A DNA stretch of 64,000 nucleotides, taken from the NCBI GenBank assembly GCA_022925895.1, contig JAKSYS010000005.1:124001-188000 (forward strand), written 5' to 3'. The notes below the pieces were generated by a model. It searched no databases and was not told the DNA's origin. It saw only the letters and a program-made list of their open reading frames with translations. Positions within the stretch are counted from its first letter, which is position 1, and each line of letters opens with the position of its first letter. Made by a program: the position numbers and the translations under genes. The stretch is from Fragilaria crotonensis (lineage: Eukaryota; Bacillariophyta; Fragilariophyceae; Fragilariales; Fragilariaceae). This document shows positions 30,037 to 41,580 of this stretch, one piece after another.

Positions 30037-31428
30037 ATGCTCTCATTCATTGCATTGATTGCATGGGTGACACTGGTGAATGGTTGGGAATCTTGTTTAG
30101 TTGAAGATGGGGGCGGTGTTTGTCCAAATGGAAACAAGTGTTGCAGCACTGGCATCACCGGGGTCTCGTCGTGCATTGCCGAGCCGGCTCATGAGTTTAA
30201 AGGCACAGCCACATGTTGCCCTGATAACACCGGCTGCGGGCCTGGCTACGAATGTGCGTCATCGGCTGAGGACGGTGGAATCTCCTTTTGCCGACTCTAC
30301 GCTCCGCCCACACGTGACCCAGCTCCGCCAGTTCTTCCTCGCTACAAGAATTGCGTGCTAAGAAATGTGGATTTGCAATTGCATGGCTTGAATGTTACTG
30401 GAACCGGTCCTAGATTTGCGTACTTCTCGTCACTCGGTTCCCTCGATGACGATTCCAATACCTCCCAGTTTAGACGAGTGACTCATGTCTTCATTGACAT
30501 TCACGGATCGGGACGTAACGCTGAAGATTATTTTTGCAGTGCCACGGCGTCAATACCGCCTCAGTTGTTAAGTACGACACTTGTGATAGCACCGTGGTTC
30601 TTGGCTCCGCAAGACGAGCCACCAGATACTCCACATACGTCATTCTTGCGCTGGAACGAAATCGGTCCCATTCCTCATACTTGGCGATACGGTGCTGAGG
30701 ATGTAGGTGGCGCCACCAGCTCGTACCAAGCATTAGACAAAATGATGGAAAAAATCATGTTCGATGTACGTCGCTTCCCAAGTCTGCAGCAAATCATCGT
30801 TGCGGGTCACTCAGCTGGTGGGCAATACACTCATCGGTGGGCTCTTACGTCCAGTGCTTCCTTCTGGGGTGATGCTACTAATAACGCCAGTAATAATCGT
30901 CTCGTTCCAGTGCGAGTGGTCGCCGCGAATCCTCGCTCTTTCTGTTACTTGGACAGTCGAAGGTACAATAACATCGGGCAGCTACGCAGGCCTAAGCAGG
31001 TACACATCGACAAGTGCCCAACGTACAATGGATGGGAATGGGGCCTCGATTTGGAAGGACGAGTTCCGTGGCCTCGCCACGTTGCGAGCGAAATTGCAAA
31101 GCATGGTGGGAACGTCAATTGGATGATTCACTCGTATTCAAGTCGAGATCTAGTGTATCTGGCGGGTGGCTTGGACATTCTCAAGGTTCGCTCCGAATGT
31201 GAAGATGATGACTTTCAGGGAAGCAATCGACTTGAGCGAAGCCGCAGGTATTTCTACGCGTTGCAAGATGTCTATGGGTCACCGACACATCATAGGCTTG
31301 TCGCCGAGGGAGTTCCTCACGATCACAGTCTGATATTCCAGAGTATCGCTGGTCAGCACGCTTTGTTCGGTAACTTTCAGACGGGTTATGGACCTTTCAT
31401 GGAATCTCCTCTTGATGTCAGTATCTGA
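30037..31428 (+). CDS. Secreted Cys-rich (granulin-like) plus alpha/beta-hydrolase protein
   Basis: 463 residues from the ATG at 30037, chosen because a signal peptide (LSFIALIAWVTLVNG) starts there; the open frame begins at 29905. Residues about 20-85 hold many Cys in a granulin-like spacing (CPNGNKCC, CCPDNTGCGPGYEC). An alpha/beta-hydrolase follows: HGSG oxyanion loop (156-159), nucleophile elbow GHSAGG with Ser259, a likely Asp in SSRDLVYLAGG and a His in GVPHDHSL. All three catalytic residues appear present, so an active secreted esterase, lipase or peptidase is inferred; the substrate is unknown. Single exon, followed by a GTAC-poor spacer. The pairing of these two domains is unfamiliar to me. 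Confidence 0.8.
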   Translation: MLSFIALIAWVTLVNGWESCLVEDGGGVCPNGNKCCSTGITGVSSCIAEPAHEFKGTATCCPDNTGCGPGYECASSAEDGGISFCRLYAPPTRDPAPPVLPRYKNCVLRNVDLQLHGLNVTGTGPRFAYFSSLGSLDDDSNTSQFRRVTHVFIDIHGSGRNAEDYFCSATASIPPQLLSTTLVIAPWFLAPQDEPPDTPHTSFLRWNEIGPIPHTWRYGAEDVGGATSSYQALDKMMEKIMFDVRRFPSLQQIIVAGHSAGGQYTHRWALTSSASFWGDATNNASNNRLVPVRVVAANPRSFCYLDSRRYNNIGQLRRPKQVHIDKCPTYNGWEWGLDLEGRVPWPRHVASEIAKHGGNVNWMIHSYSSRDLVYLAGGLDILKVRSECEDDDFQGSNRLERSRRYFYALQDVYGSPTHHRLVAEGVPHDHSLIFQSIAGQHALFGNFQTGYGPFMESPLDVSI

Positions 31429-31783
31429 CCCCTGATCAATCGGAAACGCCGGTCGCTCGAGCTATCCACGTCGTTGGTGTAGAATATTGAGGCGCGATTG
31501 ATACAGTTACCACGACGTTGTTCCAGTACATAGCGAATTCAATATACAATATACGATATATTATACATACAATATCGTACTGACGAACTCTATTACTGTA
31601 TTATCTCATTACCTCCGGTGGTGGGAATACCGTCGGTCGTCGGGTCATCCCAGCAAACGGCAAACAGCAAACTATCGAAAATCGAGTTGGGATGTCGGTT
31701 GTCCACCCTCACATCCTGCCATCCTTCATATTCGGCCTGATAAAGAAGTGGTGAATTGAGACCGGTGTTCCGTCTTATTGGAA
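31429..31783. other. Spacer before plastid paralogue 1
   Basis: Contains an AT-rich ATACAATATACGATATATTATAC patch region at about 31540-31580. No gene recognised. Confidence 0.4.
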
Positions 31784-32251
31784 ATGAATAAACGCGCTGC
31801 GCTCCAGTTGCTTGTCCTCGTCGCACTTCTCAATCAAGCCACTGCTTTCTACTCTGTGGCACCTTTAACAATAAGGCCTACCAATCATGCACGTTCGACG
31901 CCACACCATGCAGATTCGTTTGCTCAATTTCGCTTTCGATCACGTACAACATGGAGTTCTTTGGTACTCCGTCTGTCCGCAAATGATGATGACATATCTG
32001 GCACGAAAAGGGGCATTCCGATTCTGGCGTTCGTATTGCTGGGGATTCTGTGGTGTTTTACCATACCGCCTGAGTTTCGTCGCGCACACATTTGCCCGAC
32101 TCCAAGGTGTGTTGAATCCAGGCAATCCTGCTATGATTGCAAAACTTTGAACGAATTACGGTCAGGAATCGAAGAATATTACAGAGGTGGAGGGGGCATC
32201 AAGTGGGACTTTTCCATCGATCCGACGACCAAGCTAGATCTTTTCAAGTGA
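31784..32251 (+). CDS. Small plastid-targeted membrane protein, paralogue 1
   Basis: 155 residues from the ATG at 31784; an in-frame TTG two codons upstream is not a likely start. The signal peptide LQLLVLVALLNQATA is followed by Phe, the diatom plastid context, then a Ser/Arg-rich transit-like stretch to about 65. A single membrane segment follows (IPILAFVLLGILWCFTIP, about 80-97), then a conserved tail: FRRAHIC, four Cys (CPTPRC, CYDC) and YYRGGGGIKWDFSIDP. The paralogue at 40934 keeps the same architecture. The Cys cluster could bind metal or form disulfides in the thylakoid lumen or periplastid space; that is speculation. Family unknown to me, probably diatom-specific. Confidence 0.72.
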   Translation: MNKRAALQLLVLVALLNQATAFYSVAPLTIRPTNHARSTPHHADSFAQFRFRSRTTWSSLVLRLSANDDDISGTKRGIPILAFVLLGILWCFTIPPEFRRAHICPTPRCVESRQSCYDCKTLNELRSGIEEYYRGGGGIKWDFSIDPTTKLDLFK

Positions 32252-33789
32252 ACCACATTTTGCGATCGTCCGACATGTACTGTACACAATTGAATCCATT
32301 CTATACAAGTTACAGGAGAATTGTGTTTGAAGTGTTGCCTTGGTGAGAATCTAGTCTATAGTGTTTTTCAACCGCTTGTTGCGCTATACGCTGGTAAAAC
32401 CTGAACACTAGCGTCATACATTGGGATGTAATTGACATCGTGATCAGGGTGTGGTAGTAAGGAAGTACGCTATTTGGTTCGCCATCAAAAGTTGCCAATA
32501 CTTACGCTGACTCTACTTGAGTAATACATAGCCATCATCCTCACCAGCAAGTTCAAGTAACTAGTGTCTAGCCACCCGAAGGAGTTAATCCAACCTAGGA
32601 ATGCGTCCCCTTATCTTGGAGAACATCTGTTTGACACTACTGAACTTGGCCATCTCCTTGGAACAGTGAAAGGTTGAATGGCTTAAGTAGGGGATTGTTC
32701 GATGTTGTTTGCAGTTGAGTTAAAAATTCTGGAGCTGAACTTTATGTAGGTGATTTTTTCATTCCCGGGAATTCTTGACCATGACATCACGTCGTCCACA
32801 GCTCATTGAGATCCAGGCCAATCGAGTCAAGGAGGAGCAGGTTTGATGCACTTGATTGGTCCATCCACCACCAAGTAGCCTGAACTTTCATTGTGGCCAA
32901 ATCAAGCTGTATTGGTACTTGTATTAAGACAAGGCAGAATTCAAGGCCTTTCAAGGCTGGTGAGATACAGTCCATCACATACGATGAGGTCATTAAACTT
33001 GTCATTGAAATGGAGAATCAAGTATCATTTGCATGAGTGTGATGGACCCTGAAGCCACTTTAAGTTATCCAGGGGTATCCAGTGCAATTAAGCATTCAAA
33101 GAGGAGGGCAATTGCACCCACAGATGTATGTTCTCTTTGGTGTGCTAGTAGATGTATTGTATCACAGTGGAGGAGTGACAGTTGTTGCACCCCTGCAATA
33201 GGAGAGCCTCCAAGGATCCTCCCCCCCGCTGCTTGATGACAATTTATGATGAACTACTCTTTGTCAAGAATGCAATTGTCAAGATGCGTGCTTGTTTTTG
33301 ATGGCATCAGTGATTGTCCGTCGCTATTTCCCCAGAGGCATTTGAAGTGGTGCCAGTGGGTGAAGAGATTCTGGTGGGAATATTAAAGCCGCACACACCA
33401 GGCATCCGAGACGATCAGTCCGAGAGGACGTGATAAGCTCTACCGTAAATCTAAGACTACCATTGACAATGGCAGAGGCTTCTACCGTAGTGGATGAAGT
33501 ATGTAAAGTAGCCATGGAGCATCGAGCACTCGAGTACTACAGTACGAGTACCAGGGTATGGAATATGGTATGCATAGTATCATGGTGTATGCCAGGATGC
33601 ATATTGAATATATGTACAGCTGGTTTCACAATCAACCCTCCTGACGTAAGGTGGAGTAACATTTCTACAGGTGTACACTAAATTCCATAGTGGACGTCAG
33701 CAAATCTCACGACAAGATCCAATCGCACAAACGACCTTCACACAAGAACAAGAATCAGATCAGTTGACACCTTGCATTAACCATGGTGT
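32252..33789. other. Spacer, probably degenerate repeat DNA
   Basis: About 1.5 kb without a recognisable gene. GTAC-rich words occur at about 33525-33560. The right part runs into the decayed DDE transposon; no terminal repeat of that element was identified here. Confidence 0.4.
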
Positions 33790-35265
33790 TCAGATAGCCT
33801 CCTCCTCCTCCCTCAACGCCGCCAGCACAAAGCGAGTATCAAAATCTAATGCACACCGATGTGTCCTGAAATGTTTCATCAGCTTTTCAATCTCCTTGAA
33901 GAGAAGCTGCTGTTTTTCAGGAACACAACAAGCAACGTCACCAGGAGGAGCATCGCCATGAGAATTGTTGCGATTGTCGGTTCTGTTGTTCCCACCTTCA
34001 ACTTGTGAAAGGTAGTAATATGTGCAAATGTATGCACGTGCTCTTGATGCGAACTTCCTTATCCGTTCTTTTGTCAGTACAGATTCAGGACATAAGCACT
34101 TCATGACAAGATTCATGAAATTGGCTCGCCCTTTTTTCACGAATAGGAGTCCTTCGCATTTTGCCTTCGCATGAGCCCAGTTATACTCAATCCCTTCGCC
34201 GGCAAACTCACAGTGAAACTTCGGTGTAAGCATCACTCTTAATCCTAGTTGAGATCCCAGGTACTGCAATGCCGTTTCCTCTTGCATGAAGTCCGAGCAC
34301 TTTGCAATTGCATTGCGAAGTGACATTGACTCGTCAAGAATTCCGGTGATGGGATTTTTCTTCCCATTAAGTGTATAGCACGATGTGTTCAATATCTTGT
34401 ATCCTTCCTTGTCAGTCGATTCCTTGCACTGAGATTTGTCAATCCAACCTCGCTCCCACAAGACTTGAAGTAATCCCTTTGGCTTCCCAACCCAGCCCTC
34501 GGTGATGAAGAATTTTTGGCATGTGAGACTTAAACCATGCCGACTTGATATTTCCTTGAGCTCATTCAATGGGCGATTCGATTCAACTGTTATACCGGCC
34601 TCCTCAAAGAGGGCTTTAGCAAGTTCGATTCGAGTTCGTTGTACAATTTTTGAACGACCACCAGTGTCTGGAGTATCATGTTTTCGTTTGTCGCAAAGCT
34701 CGTTTGAGACAAACCACCAAGGACCACGGTCGCCATCCTTGAAGGCCATTGATTGCTCATCGCCAATGTTCAAAATGCTTGGAAAGGGACCGAGACAACC
34801 AGCTTCTATTGTGGAGCATCGCATTTTTGGTTGCACTCCTCCAAAACTACGAGACATGCTATTTGCATCGAGTGCCCCATCCTTCTTCCGAGCGTGACCT
34901 TGGCTATGGTCGAATAAAAAAACAAAATCGAACTGTGGGCGTAAGTATTGCAAGCAATCAACAGCATCTTCGAGCTGAATAGCCATGTGAAAGCTGTTCC
35001 AATAGCCGCCTTTTGTTGCTCCAATCAGTAAATGTCGAACAAATGGCGATTGTGTCAGAGGCGGCTTTCGAGTACACTTGTAGACTTCAAGTGCTGCGGT
35101 CTTGTCGATATACTCCTTGCCATGACGGATTTCATTGATGGCTGCCAGATTCTCATCACTGATTGGCATGCCGAACCCGTATCTCGAGAAACAAACGCGG
35201 AGATCATCAGTCCCTCTCCCAGCGATTTTGGCATAAGTCCTCGCTGCTGATTTGGACCAACCCAA
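33790..35265 (-). pseudogene. DDE transposase, catalytic half
   Basis: 491 codons open. Contains RHLLIGATKGGYWNSFHM, a DDE Asp in FDHSQGH, GFxGVQPKMR-like motif (SFGGVQPKMR), the conserved WVGKPKGLLQVLWERG and a PKFHCEF...EYNWAHAK block with the presumed last acidic residue. It continues, out of frame, the 35055-35948 segment (SAFVSR junction), as shown by the second copy at 57.6 kb, where SAFVSREFGF reads straight through. Confidence 0.75.
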
Positions 35266-37011
35266 CTCTTTGGCGGGAAAAGATATTGTGAAAACACGCT
35301 TTCATCTTGGCCGTAGATTTCAATCGGCCTGGAAGGCTTTGGGGCACGAATGCTCATCGAAGGAACTTTCCCATCCATTATGCCATTGCCATCATTTGCG
35401 GTATCAAAGCTGTAGCAATAATCGACATGGAATTCATAACACATCTCACCCTCGCTGTCAATGTAGCTATGGCCAAAGGCTGGGTTCAAAATAGAATTCC
35501 TCGTTGTCGCTAATTCGCTTGCAGTGAATTGCACCCATCTTAGACACCTCGGTTCGAGCTTGGTTAGATAGTCACTACAAAACTGCTCCCGACATGCGAT
35601 GACATCGCTTCGTTCATGACCGTCCACATAATATCCTTTCTTTTGTGTGTTATACGAAAACCCTAATCGATGCAGCCATCGCCAGCATGTCGGTATACTA
35701 AAATTTCGGATTCCATGTTCAAGCAGAAACATTTCTTGACTTAATGGCTCATGATTCAATCTATCGGTAGTACCTTCTTCAATGCGGCACTGTTCCATGT
35801 CGTCACACCATTGTTTAAATAGTTCTGGTATTAGCTTTTCCAGGCAGAACGAATGCACCAATTCCACCGTCAATGTTGTTAAATTGCTTAATCCAAAAGC
35901 AGTAATCTTTTCTTCCGCTTTCGGGAATCTTAAAAATAAGAGAGGCAAAGGCCTTTTTCCGCATCGAACGATATGATTGGGATGTAAAATGTTCCTCGTT
36001 TCCGAAACTCAACATTCCAATCTTGAACGGTCCTACGATGTGTTGCTTGTACCAATCAAGCTGATTTAGTTGTTCGCATGCCTTGGTACAACACTGCTGC
36101 CAGGTCCATTTATTCATTTGTGCAATGGCAGTTTGGTATGCGAAACACAGAATTATGGCTCGACCTCGGAGCATGAAGATATCTAATGCTGTGCAAAGAT
36201 TATCGGGGTCTCTACCCTCAACAACATTTCTCCACCCATTCTGATCTTCGCTCACTGACTTTAAAATCTTGATGTGATGCTCCAATGTGTCTTTAGTGTT
36301 GTGTCCCTCAACTTCTCCAAACGCGCGAGCGTTTTGGCCACCGAACAAATTGTATGCTTCCCGACTATCCCAGTAGGAAAACCTGTCAGCCTGAAAATGA
36401 ACCGATTCGTCGACCACAATGGCATCTGTACCTAAACTATCCACCACTTCCTGGATGCTACCGGTGCGCTGACGTTTGTTTGAAGTTGTCTCAGGATGTG
36501 TCACGTCACTTGTATTGTTGTCGTGAAATGAAAGCAGCGACAGGATGCTGGGGGCTCTTACTGATGACCGGGTTGACTGTGTGGCGAGCACATTGTTTGC
36601 ATTCAAGTGCACTCTCTCCTTCCAATTTGTATCAAGCGGACTTGGATAGGCAACTTGTGTATTTGGATCCGTAACCAAGTAGTACCACTTCCTCTGAAAG
36701 GTCACTCGGAATATTCCAGAATTATTTGTGCCGTCAAATCTTTCCATCAAATGCCCATTAAAATCCAATTTGCTTCGAATCATTGCCGCATTGAAACTCT
36801 TGACATCAATCAAATGCACATCTGCATCAATGAGACCAGATGCTCTCAGGGCTTCGGCCCAAGTCTCTGCCGGTAGCCACTTCTTCCACACCCTTCGACG
36901 AAACATTTCGTCAGCACAGATCTTAACGAAGGCACTCCGAATAATAGCAAATTTATAGCCAGAACTCTTGAATTGGACTGACTCGTTCATATGGCTGGAT
37001 ACTGAAGGCAA
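33790..37011 (-). mobile_element. Decayed DDE-superfamily DNA transposon, copy 1
   Basis: Minus-strand coding traces cover a whole transposase of roughly 1,000 residues in three frames: 37011-35815, 35948-35055 and 35265-33790. The overlaps imply about two frameshifts, near 35.85-35.95 kb and near 35.2 kb. The catalytic half has GQDESVF, FLFDHSQGHARKKDGAL, WVGKPKGLLQVLWERG and LTPKFHCEFAGEGIEYNWAHAK, the motif order of a DDE endonuclease family known from fungi and protists. A second, more decayed copy lies at 57593-59153. I could not find terminal inverted repeats or a target duplication. Confidence 0.75.
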
Positions 37012-37534
37012 TCACCAAGCCCTTTTTCAGCGTCAGTCAGGCCAATTACGCAAGTGTGATCTGCAGTGTTGTGTCAAATATCATGGTCGAAGCCCTCGTT
37101 GCGACCGAGTAAAGTATTTGGATTCGTGACGTCGTTTCACGGTATCTACATGCGAAAGAATATGCTCATGTACAATTATTACTGCGGCCTACTTCAAGAT
37201 CCTTGATTGCGTAACCAGCTGTACAGTATGGATTGTGGATGTGGATTGTGGATCGTGCGCACTGCGCACACCGTGACCCGGTGACGCTACGACGGACAGA
37301 CAACAATGAATCGATCTTTCGTCTTTGAAACTTGAAACTACAAGCATAAACACTATAGCTGGACAAAGTAATTTTTTCGCAGCAACGGCACGCTTCTCCA
37401 ACGATTTCGACAGGCCAAATAATATAGATAACAAGTCTGCGGTACTTTCTAGCTACTCAAAGTGCTGCTACGACCAGTATTCATGCAGAAATGTATGTTT
37501 GAAATTTCCCCCCCTGCATTTTTTTTAAGTACAG
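37012..37534. other. Spacer between two transposons
   Basis: No gene recognised. A short direct repeat of GTGGATTGTGGAT occurs near 37228-37250. Confidence 0.4.
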
Positions 37535-40500
37535 TACCTGGACGATCAAGTCACGAATGCAGTAAATCCAGTCCATTTCGACAACCACCTAGTTGTTGCT
37601 TCTCTATTGCATGTTAACAAGTCATCGCATGTGTATCAGCTATGAGGCTGTTGGGTTGAAAGTAGAATATAAATGGTGGTGACAAAGAAATTGCCATTAA
37701 TCCGCACGACACGATTTTTTTAATTTTCGAAATTAAATCCCTGTTGTCACAAGAATGATCATTTGTCGGTAATGGACGAGTCAAGGTGAGTCTATTGATT
37801 GGCAAGCTAAAGTGTATTACATTCATCATGACTATACTGTTGTTATTGCAATGGGAGTGATCGTTATTCTCGGAGGAATGTACGTGGTCCAATCCTTTGG
37901 CAGAGTTGCAAGCTTCGTGAGAATTTGATCCTTTCGTTTAAATCTTTCAGGAGGAAGTCAACCTTTGCTTCGGAAGCACCCATCTAATAACATCTCCCCA
38001 ATCCTTGTCGTTCAATGAGTTTTCATCTGCGTTGTACTTATGCAAAGCTGTCTGAGCATTATCAAGAATCTTCACCCGTGCCTCACTCTTCTTGTTCACG
38101 ACTAGCAGCCTCGCATTTTCGTTCAGTTCCAGTTGCATCTTCTGTGCCTGGATAGTGACACCGGCATTGCCAATCCTTGATTCGCAAGAACTCCATTGAC
38201 CCGATGGTGAGAAGGCTTTATTATTCTGTAGCAACTCCGCCACCTGCCCTGCCTCAGTTGCTGCTCTTTGCACGTGAGCGGCTGTGGGAATCACAGCATC
38301 AAAGATCCCAGGATTAAAGCCGCTGGCTTCCACTGAATCAACCAGCACATCGTACCGAAACTGCAATCTTTCGAGATCTTCATCCTTGTTGTGTTGCCCA
38401 AGTTCCTTCCTTACTTTGGTGTTCTTCAAGCAACTGCGAGTGAAAGGCACGAACCCAACCTTAGCCCACGACCACAAGATCTTTTCCTTGCTGAAGTGAC
38501 AATCGAAAGGCCTGTCACAGAGATCATCGCCAGGCATACCATTTACAATGGTAGAAAGATCGCCAAAGTCAAGATTCAAAACAGTCGATTGAAGCTGCTC
38601 TCCGTTCTTCCTAGCAAGACCCCTGTCCCTCAATTTTGTTTGCACCACCTTCTCGCCGCGTGCGTACGTCGCTGATTTGAAAGGACCGTACAGCGCGTCC
38701 ATCTCTTGTTGCACACTGGTAGCGTTTGGCAATCCCATAATAATTATTAATCCTCGCTCAAAGAACTCTTCACGTTTCGATAGGATAGCCGCCGATGACA
38801 CAATTCTGCCTGGGCCTGCATCCAGCTTTAGAATGACAGGCCTTGATTAAGTTTACCGCTTACGGAGTCAAAGACAGCTGTCTTATTCATGTTTGGATAG
38901 AGCGGTACAATCACCGTCTCTATGTATTGGTTCAGAAGAGAGTCATCCATAGACCCGCGTGGCCGTACAGCATAGAAGCTGGCAGACTCAACATTTGTTG
39001 GGCAGCCATACCTCCCTTCAACAGTCGGAAGCCCCACAAGCCAATCAACCTTGACTCGGAAATTCTCATCAGACTTGGCGCTGGAGTCAAATATGTACAT
39101 TGGAGGCAACGCTTCTCCTGCCGAATTGGTTGCGTATGCACCGGTGACGTGTCTTGCTGACTTGACACCTCGATTGGCACCCCTTTGGAAGGCAGGGTTG
39201 TGGTAGGATACTGCCCGAGAACCACCCTTGTCGCCTGTAACCGACAAGTCGTGATGCGTCTCGTCCATGTTTATAATTCTTCGCTCTGTGTCCTTCTTAA
39301 AGCGCACCTCCGACACCAATCCACCTTCATTGTTGAATACTTCTTCATCGACAACAAGCCCAGTTGTGAGTAGATCTCGTTTCACGTCATCGAACCATTG
39401 ATTTAAATTATCGAACGTCGTCCATTGTGCCCTCGCATCGTCAACAGAAATTTTGTTCGCAGCCTGGAGGGACTCAGGAAAATCTTTCCTTACCCTCCTC
39501 CATACGGACTCCACCTTGAACGCAGTTTCGTGTTGAGTGCCAACTATGGAAGCACCAATCAGTCTCTTTAAATCCCTTCCTTTCAACTCACCATCACCGA
39601 CTTGGCAAACTTCGGCATGCGTAGCCACCATGCTTGCAAAAACTTCGGGTATTTTGACTTTTGGGCCCTTTGCCTTAGGACTCACACCACCAACGACACA
39701 TCCTCGGGCCGCCGTAGACTGTACTTCTAGCCAATCGCCTTTTCCCATCAAGATTGTATTCTAAATTCAGCCTCTCACAAATACAGTGTACTGGCTCAAT
39801 CGTGCGTGATGCCACAAGCGAGGTTGCCTCTTTAAAGGCTGCCTTGTAGCGCCCTTCGTAGTCAACCTTGAGTCTCTTGGCTTCAAGCCTTGCCAAACTT
39901 GCTTGCCGCGAAGACTTTCTGCTTCGCTTTCCTTCTGAGCTTGTTGTTGCGGTACTAGCGCCAGTAGTGGTGCTAGGGCAAGTAACATTTGAGGATGATG
40001 ACAGAGACTTCATCGTGACGGGGGAAATGTTTCTTGATCTCTCACTTGCATCCTCATTTTGTTCAATGTCAATCACGATTCCAACCTTCATGTTGCTCCT
40101 TATCACCTGCTCTGCTTTCGCCTTCAGTATGCTGTCGTATGTCCCTTTCCTCCTTGCCAACTTGACTCGATAATAAAGTGTAGAATAAGGCAGTATCCCT
40201 TGCAGTTCACAAGCTGCAATCGCTTGCTCCACCCTGACATCATTTACAATCACCTGTTAAGGGAACAATTGTTATTAGTACAAAAATTGACGTAGGATTG
40301 TTATTTCAACTGCCGACAAAATTCAACTTTCATTTCACAGTTTTCCAATTCACCATGCCAACTTTGCAGAAGTCGCGCAAGATGAAAAACATACCAATCG
40401 CACTGCATCTTCAACAGTGTAGCAACACTTTGGTCTACCGACACTCCTTCCTGCAGATGCAGAAGCATTGTGGTTGTTGCCTCGTAACTTTGACATCTAC

Positions 40501-40746
40501 AACTTTTTGACCAATTTATTTTCGAAGCCGACGATTGATGCGACCAAAAATTGACAACTTTTCTGGCGCGCGCTGTCTTTTCACAAACAACTTGTCGAAT
40601 CAAACGACCTACACAAACCCCCCATCTTTTTTGAACCATCTACATTTCTCAACCGGGTCAAATGTCAATCTTCATGGATGGATAGAAAGCTATTGTGTGT
40701 TTTTCATTCTGTCCAGCTACTAGTTGTAATTTTATTCGTCCAGATA
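37535..40746 (-). mobile_element. Decayed pogo/Tc1-like DDE transposon
   Basis: Minus-strand traces at 40253-39675, 39751-38828 and 38801-37947 together cover a helix-turn-helix N-terminus and a DDE catalytic domain. Candidate ends are TACCTGGACGA at 37535-37545 and TATCTGGACGA reversed at 40736-40746, one mismatch in 11, each starting with TA, the target of Tc1/mariner-type elements. The ends are short and therefore provisional. The element separates two paralogous plastid genes. Confidence 0.6.
37947..40253 (-). pseudogene. pogo-like transposase, two frameshifts
   Basis: The N-terminal part (40253-39675) has a psq/pogo-like helix-turn-helix (EQAIAACELQGILPYSTLYYRVK) and a second HTH-like block ending STVY. 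A frameshift near 39.71 kb leads to 39751-38828, with the first catalytic Asp in INMDETHHDLS and YIFDSSAKS. Near 38.84 kb a one-base shift interrupts GPVILKLDAGPGR, whose Asp is the second catalytic residue. The third part (38801-37947) has GLPNATSVQQEMDALYGPFK with the last acidic residue. With only about two breaks the copy is moderately young, yet cannot make active enzyme. Confidence 0.75.
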
Positions 40747-40933
40747 TAGTGTTTATGCTCGTACCAGGTACGAGAATGGAGAATGGAGTACAATTGTACC
40801 AGTATGGAGTATGGGCGTACCTGTAGTTGTCCTTGGCTTACATCTTATATCCTTCGATCTGTTGTGCATTTGATCGAGACGCTGCACGAGTTCTCACACT
40901 CGCATCCGCAACTGTCATCAATTGCTTGCTACG

Positions 40934-41377
40934 ATGAAGAGATTCACGATTTCGTTTCTTCTTCTCTGCGTCGGCTTTCATGAAGGATCTGTCGCGTTCG
41001 CACCGTCGCCGACGTTAAATGTGCGTGGGAAGGACGTGCAGAAAACTTGTCACAGCGTTCTGTCATTAATCGATCTTCAGAAGGCAACGACGAGAACGGC
41101 TGTTGTTTGCCAGCAGAGCCAGACTCCCAACGAGATCTATGGTATCGAAAGAGGGTACCCAATTTTGGCATTTTTCTTTCTCTTGTCCGCTTGGTTTTTC
41201 ACTATTCCTCCACAGTTCCGTCGTGCACGCTTTTGTGCCAGCGACATCTGCGTGCAAACCCGTTGCAATGACTGCGTGACGGTAACGGAATGGGTGACAG
41301 GAATTCAAGATTACTACCGGAATGGCGGAGGTATCAAATGGGACTTCTCGATTGACCCATCAAGCAAGATGAATTAA
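40934..41377 (+). CDS. Small plastid-targeted membrane protein, paralogue 2
   Basis: 147 residues from the ATG at 40934 (the open frame begins at a TTG four codons earlier). Signal peptide FTISFLLLCVGFHEGSVA followed by FAP, the canonical diatom plastid cleavage context. One membrane segment (YPILAFFFLLSAWFFTIPP) is followed by QFRRARFC, Cys in CASDIC/CNDC and YYRNGGGIKWDFSIDP, matching paralogue 1 at 31784. Both lie on the same strand about 8.7 kb apart with two transposons between them. Function unknown. Confidence 0.72.
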   Translation: MKRFTISFLLLCVGFHEGSVAFAPSPTLNVRGKDVQKTCHSVLSLIDLQKATTRTAVVCQQSQTPNEIYGIERGYPILAFFFLLSAWFFTIPPQFRRARFCASDICVQTRCNDCVTVTEWVTGIQDYYRNGGGIKWDFSIDPSSKMN

Positions 41378-41580
41378 TCAAGAATAAGACCCTAATAAAT
41401 TTGAGGCGGCAGGATTCTTTTCTAGTGTATGCACCAATTTTACCTCCATGGCCAACCATACTCATTTTTAGAGCGCTCATTCAGAGATGTTGACGGCGTC
41501 CATCCTGCAATTTTCTTTCCTGCGCGGACGGAAGCAATGAGCTTCGCAAGGATCTCAACGCACAGCACAGCGATGCAAAC

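Noticed and set aside
33660-37160. Possible inverted ends (GACGTCA words) of the DDE element copy 1
   Set aside because: Only seven bases match and neither target duplication nor symmetric distance supports them.
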